A stretch of 64,000 nt of DNA. Source: Marisa cornuarietis (lineage: Eukaryota; Mollusca; Gastropoda; Architaenioglossa; Ampullariidae). This document shows, piece after piece, positions 58,501 through 64,000 of this stretch. Position numbers and translations under genes: made by a program. Position 1 is the stretch's first letter. The number at the start of each line of letters is the position of its first letter. The notes below the pieces were generated by a model that saw nothing but the letters and a program-made list of their open reading frames with translations, was not told the DNA's origin and did not search any database. The stretch lies in NCBI GenBank assembly GCA_004794655.1, contig SMMW01000622.1, positions 6,385,501 through 6,449,500 on the forward strand, read 5' to 3'.

Positions 58501-60385
58501 TAATGAAGAGAAGCCCTCTCAGTGAGCCTACTTTTGTGTAGGAAATAAGGCCTTGACCTCTCTCCCAGATGCATGTGTTCAAAGGGTTGTATCTGCAAAT
58601 GGAACAGAGATTTCTGCTCAGATTTTGGGAATTAACACCCCTTATGTGAACTAAACCTATTCATTAAAACTAATTTTGCCCATGGGTAGACTCATAGGGC
58701 TTAATGCACTGTAAGCTCACTTCTATTAGGTAAGACATATATGCTTAGTGAGATCAGGAGTAAAGCAGGGATATTTACTTTTGAAGTAGATAATTAAATA
58801 CATCAGGAACAAGATGTTGCTGAGCATTACAGAGGACAGGTAGCAGTGTGAATTCAGCCAGAGCAGGATAGATTTTATTCCTTAGCATTCACAAGCAGTT
58901 TCAGTGGAAAATGCTTTCATATCTAATGCTGCATGAAATATTTCAGTGCATGTGTTACTTGTCAGTTGCCTTTATAAAGTGGTATAAATTTAAGTTGCTG
59001 TCATCCTTGGCATATTCCATGCAAACTTTTCTTGATGTTCAAATGGAACTTGCAAAATATTTATATTCACTTAGAATCTCAGTGTAGGGGAAAATGGTCC
59101 AATGGTAAGTATTAAGTTTGTATTTCAATAATTCCTAGAAATTAATATTTTCTTATGTGCTTCTCGTCATCTTCACAGTTAAAATTAGCTAGCAGAGCAA
59201 AGTTAAAAAAGTGCACGAAAGCTTTTTTTTTTCAGATCAGAGTTTCACTTGTTGTCAGACACACTGTCCTTTAATTTATGTGTCAGCTTCTTTGAGTGAT
59301 ATTTTTAATAGTTTGTTTTGGTATTTGTTTTATTGGTTTGACCAGACATCATCATTGTTTTTTGTGTTTTGTCTTTTTTTATTTGGAGTAATTGAGAAAA
59401 TAAATTACTCACTCATGGTAGGTCACAGACTGTTTAGCCCAGAGATGATCTGACAAATAGTTTGATATATTTGCACACCATCTACATCATTGTGGGAAAG
59501 CAGGTAACTGAGGGACTAACCACACAAGTCCTAAGCCAGAGAAGAACACGCTATACAGTTTAGTATGCACATATGTATATGACACAGCAGACATCTTTCA
59601 GTCAACCCAGCTGTTGAACAGGTGCTTGACCCCTGAGAGGTTTGCGGAATTGAGAAAAGCTAAAGAATGGAGATAGGTTCCACTGAAAATTTTCGAACTT
59701 AAGATAAGCACAGTCTATAACCTCAACCAAAAGATTATGAACTTCCTTTACATTTTACCTTCTCTTTTTAATAGTTTAGCTATGAATAGCTTTCTTTGTT
59801 AAGGTATTAGCTAAAGTGTACAGTAGTGACATAAATATACCTTCTGGTTTTGGAAGTGAGGACTACACTGCACATTGTTACATGTCATGTTAGCAAAATG
59901 ATATCTAGTGGATAACAAGATGGTACATATTTTACCTGTTTGATCTTTTGTTGTTTCTTTGTGTTTAAGATCATTATACATATCATATTCAATCATTTTT
60001 TTTTGTGATGCTAGTGTTAGTAAACAATCCACCTGGAATTTATATTTTTCTTCAAAACCTAGTGTAGAGAACCCAAAACCAGAATGTGTGTGTGTGTGTT
60101 TGTGAGTGTGTGGGCACATCTGTACATATATTGATTTATATATATTATTTTTGCATCATGAGTCTAGCATTATGTAAAATATTTCTTTTTCTGAACAACT
60201 TTCAGGAGATTGCTCTGGAAGGTGTGTCTGTGACTGGAGATGGCAATGAGCCACCTGGCACATCTCTTCTTGACTTGACTGCTTTGGAGTCAGCCGACTC
60301 AGGAGTGACTTCAACGACCAGTGACACAGACCAGGGAAGCAGCTCTACACCAGGGACTGATGGAGCATCACTGATTGATTTCTGA
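48600..60385 (+). CDS. LMTK: lemur-tail kinase (LMTK/AATYK family)
   Basis: Eleven exons join in phase to about 1409 residues: 48600-48782, 49389-49599, 50072-50139, 50442-50569, 51301-51388, 51876-52009, 52343-52427, 52643-52761, 53684-53833, 54062-56945, 60206-60385. Layout: one membrane segment (about 31-54), a linker, a kinase domain (about 139-415), then a 990-residue acidic, Ser/Thr-rich tail. The glycine loop GSGWFGK (148-154, with the Trp usual for LMTKs), the N-terminal membrane anchor and the very long tail identify the family. LMTKs are membrane-bound kinases, mostly Ser/Thr-specific, of endosomes and neurites that bind PP1, CDK5/p35 or myosin VI in vertebrates. No signal peptide is seen, so an upstream exon could exist; the ATG was chosen because an in-frame stop lies just upstream. 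Confidence 0.93.
48783..49388. other. LMTK intron 1 with TG repeat
   Basis: Intron with a (GT)n microsatellite at 48996-49023; otherwise AT-rich and featureless. Confidence 0.85.
49600..50071. other. LMTK intron 2
   Basis: Intron without recognised features beyond short TG/GA-rich patches near 49800-49840. Confidence 0.8.
50072..53833 (+). CDS. LMTK: LMTK exons 3-9: kinase domain
   Basis: Exon 3 ends in GSGWFGK (G-loop). Exon 4 has VVVKML with the ATP-anchoring lysine K175 and FIEEV (probable alpha-C Glu, E192). Exon 7 has VHKDLAARN (catalytic loop, residues 269-277, Asp272) and KIGDYG (metal-binding Asp290). Exon 8 has LLPIRWMAPE (318). Exon 9 has DIWSLGVLLWEIAMFGERPY; the domain closes in exon 10 at about 415. 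All catalytic residues are present. HKD instead of HRD, DYG instead of DFG, and the HKDLAARN loop with a tyrosine-kinase look are notable; vertebrate LMTKs, despite a tyrosine-kinase-like sequence, act mainly on Ser/Thr. Confidence 0.92.
50140..50441. other. LMTK intron 3 with poly-T
   Basis: Intron with a run of 27 T at 50159-50185, directly after the donor. Nothing else recognised. Confidence 0.8.
50570..51300. other. LMTK intron 4
   Basis: Intron of 731 bases without recognised features. Open frames at 50570-50821 and 51064-51273 have no supporting evidence. Confidence 0.8.
51389..51875. other. LMTK intron 5
   Basis: Intron of 487 bases without recognised features. Confidence 0.8.
52010..52342. 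other. LMTK intron 6
   Basis: Intron of 333 bases; short ATC repeats near 52050-52085. Nothing else recognised. Confidence 0.8.
52762..53683. other. LMTK intron 8
   Basis: Intron of 922 bases without recognised features. The open frame at 53472-53837 is exon 9 extended backwards into this intron. Confidence 0.8.
54062..56945 (+). CDS. LMTK: LMTK exon 10: kinase end and long acidic tail
   Basis: One 2884-base exon finishes the kinase domain (YEIMQSCWQERNQRTKVDDL) and then encodes about 930 residues of low-complexity, Ser/Thr/Asp/Glu-rich chain that is probably disordered. A 24-base repeat at 54846-54917 gives three copies of an ASTFATSP-type octapeptide. Around 55871-55947 several short endocytic-type motifs cluster: DDF, WSDF and DPF. 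Near residue 1100 a less acidic block (EYALQIASEIYLSKGLKMVR) may be helical. The exon ends at a donor (GAG/gtatgc). Reading into the intron instead would end 14 codons later. Confidence 0.92.
54846..54917 (+). repeat. 24-bp tandem repeat inside LMTK coding exon
   Basis: Three copies of the unit GCCTCAACCTTTGCTACATC plus ACCA, with one or two changes in the third, starting at 54846, 54870 and 54894. The unit length is a multiple of three, so copy-number changes keep the frame. It encodes a Ser/Thr/Ala-rich octapeptide repeat. Confidence 0.95.
56946..60205. other. LMTK intron 10
   Basis: Last intron, 3.3 kb, AT-rich. It holds a GGT/GAT repeat near 58292-58312 and a GT repeat near 60084-60100. 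No coding exon or transposon is recognised. If it is retained, exon 10 would continue for 14 codons to a stop at 56985-56987. Confidence 0.75.
60206..60385 (+). CDS. LMTK: LMTK exon 11: C-terminus
   Basis: The exon follows a good acceptor (ttcag) and continues in phase from exon 10. It encodes EIALEGVSVTGDGNEPPGTS and ends DGASLIDF before TGA at 60383-60385. The composition matches the acidic tail. The last four residues LIDF do not match a standard PDZ class I ligand. Confidence 0.85.
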   Translation, partial: EIALEGVSVTGDGNEPPGTSLLDLTALESADSGVTSTTSDTDQGSSSTPGTDGASLIDF

Positions 60386-63300
60386 GCCAAGATCCCAGCT
60401 ATGCAGACACAAGTGCTAGGAAATGATTGTTGAGCATACCAGGAAGAGTTCCTATTGACATTTGCATTGGCAGATTTTTAATCTTTTCATTGCATGTGCC
60501 TCCTGAATGGTTTGCAAAATGGAGGAATTTTTTCTTAATATAATGTTAAAGATGCACAGATTCTACATATCAAAAGCATGTCATCACTGTGCACATACTT
60601 TGATGCCATGCTTGGAATAGCAAAAACAGTTCTACTGGGTTTTTTATTCACTTGTAAAACTGTACATTGTTGTATCTTTCTCATTACGTTTCTCTACAGA
60701 TTAATGACAATAATTATGCTCTCCTGAGCTCTTTCAAATCTTTTAAACAAAATTGTAAAACATTTTAGAGTGCCATAACACCAATTTTTAATGTTCCACA
60801 TTTGTTTGGACTTTGAATATTTTAATGACATCTGCTGTTAGCTGATCTCTGACATATCCTGTAACTATCTGTGATTGAATGTACATTGATCTGTCTTTAG
60901 CACCTTGGGTTTTGTGCACAGTTTGATTTACTGATGCATAATTTGCATAATTGAGGGTTGTTAATTGTTGGAATATTGGCTGGTTTAAAGACCTTTGTAT
61001 GTTCTACTCTAAAAAGATTTTATGACTTCCGTTTCATACCAACCTGAAACATGTTCTGCAGCAATTTTCTGTATACTGTGTGCACTTTAAGGGAAAACAA
61101 ACTTTGGTGTGCAGAGAAACAGAGTGACAAAAAAGAGGTCTTTATATTGGTCTCAACATAAGTTCTTATCTCTCTATTCTTCTTCCCTTTGTCTACTACT
61201 TTGATCTCATTGGATAAATCACCATTAAAAACTAATGTGTAATTACTTATCAAGTGTTTAAAACATTTGATACATCTATACCAGTCTCAAGACAGGGAAT
61301 GATGCAGGTGGCTTTTTATTATACATCAGAAACATGTCTGCTGTGTAGATCATTGAAGAATAAGTTCAAGTGTTGTGTCTGAAGTACAGTGAATCCAGTA
61401 GGTGTGTTTCACTGTGTGAGACTTCATGGTTTTGTTTGCTACTTCAGTGAAGGGAATAGGAAATTTTATTACCCTAGTCATTGTGTGCAAAAATTTAGTT
61501 CTGCATTCTGCCAAAGAATCTTACAGTTAATTAAATCGTTACCAACGATTAACCCTATCACATGCTGAACTATAAATGCAAGCCTTTAGGTACAAATTGT
61601 GTGGCTCTAATCACAATGGTCTGTACTTAGAAAATATTCTTAACTCTGTTGATCCTGCACTTCTTGAGCTCTCAAGGTGCTCTTATCATGCATACTCAGC
61701 TACTCTGACCTGTGGATATTTGAAATGTGAATCTTCTTCACAATCAAAGGTCTTTAAATGTACTACAGAATTTTTGGTACTTTCTGGCACTAGGTCAGAT
61801 CTTTTCATTGCTTGCACCTATAGGTGTGTCACAAAGCCACTGACAGCTTTGGCAGCTAAGCAAAAACATTTTGGAGCAAGCCTTAGATAGTCTGTGGATT
61901 TATGGGTATGGAAAGGGCATATCATCTGTTTTCATTTTTTAAAATTATGTTTTTAGAATTTTGTAACCATTATTGATCGAACGTAGTTCTAGATATTAAC
62001 AAATTTTTATGTTATTCAGAAAAAGCTGTGGAAAACTAAATCTTTGTCAGCAAGAGCAGCATTAATCTGCAGCAGTGACTAACCAAAATATTTGTAAGAA
62101 ATTGATATATTGTTTTTAATTACACTGCCAAAGCCTCTTAAGTTGTTTTTTAATTTCCAAAGATAAATTTCATTTATCTGGTTTTCAGTTCTTATCTGAA
62201 TTTCTTGATAAACAATTTCTCCAAAAAATGAGCTTTGAAAACTAAGTGCGCTAGTGGCCCAACTAAGTTATTTATTTGGTGTTCCTCAATCTGCTTGAAA
62301 CTGAGTAAAAAAAAGTGCCACTCGCCTGTTTCAGTTGATCAAGTATGAGATACATAAGCCAATGCTGACAATTGTGAAAAATAGGACACAGAGGTGACAG
62401 GAGTTCCAACTGCTTCTTTGACATGTGAACCAATACAAATCATCTGTTTCCTTAATTGCAGTTGACTGTCTAATGTGTTAAAATAAAAAGTAAACATACA
62501 GTACCCAACAATGAGATTTCTTAAATAAGAAGTCAAATTATTTGCTAGTAAAAGGGGTGCAAACATAGGGAATTTTCTTTTTTAATGGGGAGAGGGAGGG
62601 TTACACAAGCTGGGAAAGTCATTCTTAAAAATGTGTATATTTTTGGCTATATAGCAACGTTAATATGATGGTCACATACAGAATTTCTTTTTATTAATTC
62701 CAAGTAGGTCCAAAGGGAACAGACTTAAAGTACACATTAAAGACAAGAAGACCATTGGCTAAATCTTACCCTTGGAGAATTAGCACAAATAATAAGTCAG
62801 AAATTTCAGATATTGCTGTGCATTGAGTGAGAGATAACTATCGGTGTTTGGGCATAAATGTGATCTTGAAGTTACAGGAGAAATTCCAAATATCCCTTTA
62901 CTCTGTGAAACTGTAAACTAAGAAAAAAACCAGCTTGAACTTTTTGTACACTAGTAGCATGTGCAGCAAAATACCGCTTTAAACATTATATGATAAATAT
63001 TTCAGAGTAACTCAGTCCTTTGAAACGTAATATATTGTGCATCATATCGAAGACATGATAACATTGAGCATTATTTTCAGTCTCTCCATCAATTGTTTTC
63101 AGATTCTTTAAATTGCTCTTTGCTCCAACAGGCTATTAACAAAAGTAGTTTTTCGGAACATCTTTTGCAAAGATTCAAAAATTCATGAGAGCAGAAAATC
63201 AAAACCAGGGTGGAAGCAAAAATGACTAGACAGGAAGTAAATGAGGCGATCAGTTGTAAAGAGACTGTGGGGTGGCTGAGCACATCTCATCAGTTAACAG

Positions 63301-64000
63301 TAGTAGCTGTCCACACCATATGTTAGCTGTTACCTTCTAGATACTGGCACTTTTGCCCATAAAATCTAATATCAATGCTGTTTACCACAAAATATTACTA
63401 GTTCTGTATCTAAGTTTGCATTGTATATTATTAGAAATAAATATAAACAACAGCTGGAAACAACGAAAGATACCATATCAAGTGGATGGTGAAAGCTACA
63501 TTTACACGCCTTAACTTCCACATTCATCTGTTTTCTTGCAAACGTTTACTTCGCCCAAGTAAGGCAGATATTTGTCTTTGATTTTTTAATTTGTCCAGGA
63601 TGAGATTTGACTGTGATCCAACAAAAATTGTTCATCAGTTACTTGGAATTAAAAAAAGAAAAGAACTGGATATATCTGTGTTAAATGTATTTAAATTTTG
63701 ACTATGAAAAATACCACTGCTATAAAGTAAAATATCGTACTATAAAGTGTAAAGTAGAAGTACTACCTTATTACTTATAAATTTGTACTATTTTCAGCTT
63801 TTGTTTGTGTGTATCTGTGGTCTGGATTTAAAGAGAATCAGAGTTATTTTAACAGCTGCATAAACAGACCATATTGGCTTGCTATGTTTGCAAATAATAT
63901 GACATATCCAGCTGCCTCAAGTAGATCAAAACTAGCGCAGATTGTTTTGCTTTCTATGGCAGGTACATAAAGAAAGGCCCATATCTTTCACAATATACAG
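60386..64000. other. LMTK 3' UTR and downstream DNA
   Basis: No coding exon is recognised on either strand. The first part is the LMTK 3' UTR; a candidate AATAAA lies near 63436, others are weaker. The UTR may be long. The open frame at 61576-61890 shows no recognisable domain. Confidence 0.55.

Noticed and set aside
1..64000. CRISPR arrays, operons, rRNA genes
   Set aside because: None was seen; the intron-rich genes show this is animal nuclear DNA.

Overview
This is a stretch of an AT-rich animal nuclear genome with intron-rich genes, GT-AG introns and many degraded transposons. The mix of transposons (an APE-type LINE family, tRNA-derived SINE, TA-flanked short inverted-repeat elements) and the protein sequences fit a lophotrochozoan, most likely a mollusc. 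That placement is inference; no species can be named from the sequence alone.

Layout. (1) 2249-3018, plus strand: the last three coding exons of a gene whose upstream part lies outside the window or is not recognisable. Its product was not identified; the tail is rich in Asn, His, Ser and Tyr. (2) 13601-47228, minus strand: a complete cytohesin (ARNO-type Arf guanine-nucleotide exchange factor), 13 coding exons and 401 residues, with coiled coil, Sec7 and PH domains. Every exon joins in phase. Its introns carry most of the transposon load. (3) 48600-60385, plus strand: a lemur-tail kinase (LMTK/AATYK) gene, 11 coding exons and about 1409 residues: an N-terminal membrane segment, a kinase domain split over eight exons, then a very long acidic Ser/Thr-rich tail mostly in one 2884-base exon. 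Cytohesin and LMTK are head to head, about 1.4 kb between start codons. The unidentified gene and cytohesin are tail to tail across about 10.6 kb without recognisable genes.

Mobile elements. Cytohesin intron 4 holds a nested insertion: a minus-strand LINE with a 12-bp target duplication, itself interrupted by a 1424-bp solo LTR with TG...CA ends and a 5-bp duplication. Intron 8 holds a 2.4-kb DNA transposon with about 340-bp terminal inverted repeats. Intron 11 holds a hAT (ZBED5-like) transposase fossil. Intron 3 and intron 7 hold pogo/Tigger-style elements, and another lies at 5955-6626. Further inverted-repeat elements lie at 105-519, 10287-10501 and 18974-19638; there is a tRNA-derived SINE at 43566-43821 and a LINE 3' end near 46.2-46.8 kb.

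Biological reading. Cytohesin activates Arf GTPases at phosphoinositide-rich membranes; LMTK family kinases act on endosomes and membrane traffic. A shared function or promoter for the two neighbours is speculation. No operon, CRISPR array, rRNA or true tRNA gene was found. I found no convincing new biological system; the best leads are a possible second first exon of cytohesin, the long-TIR transposon, the nested LINE/LTR, and a perfect 20-bp inverted repeat just before the LMTK start codon.
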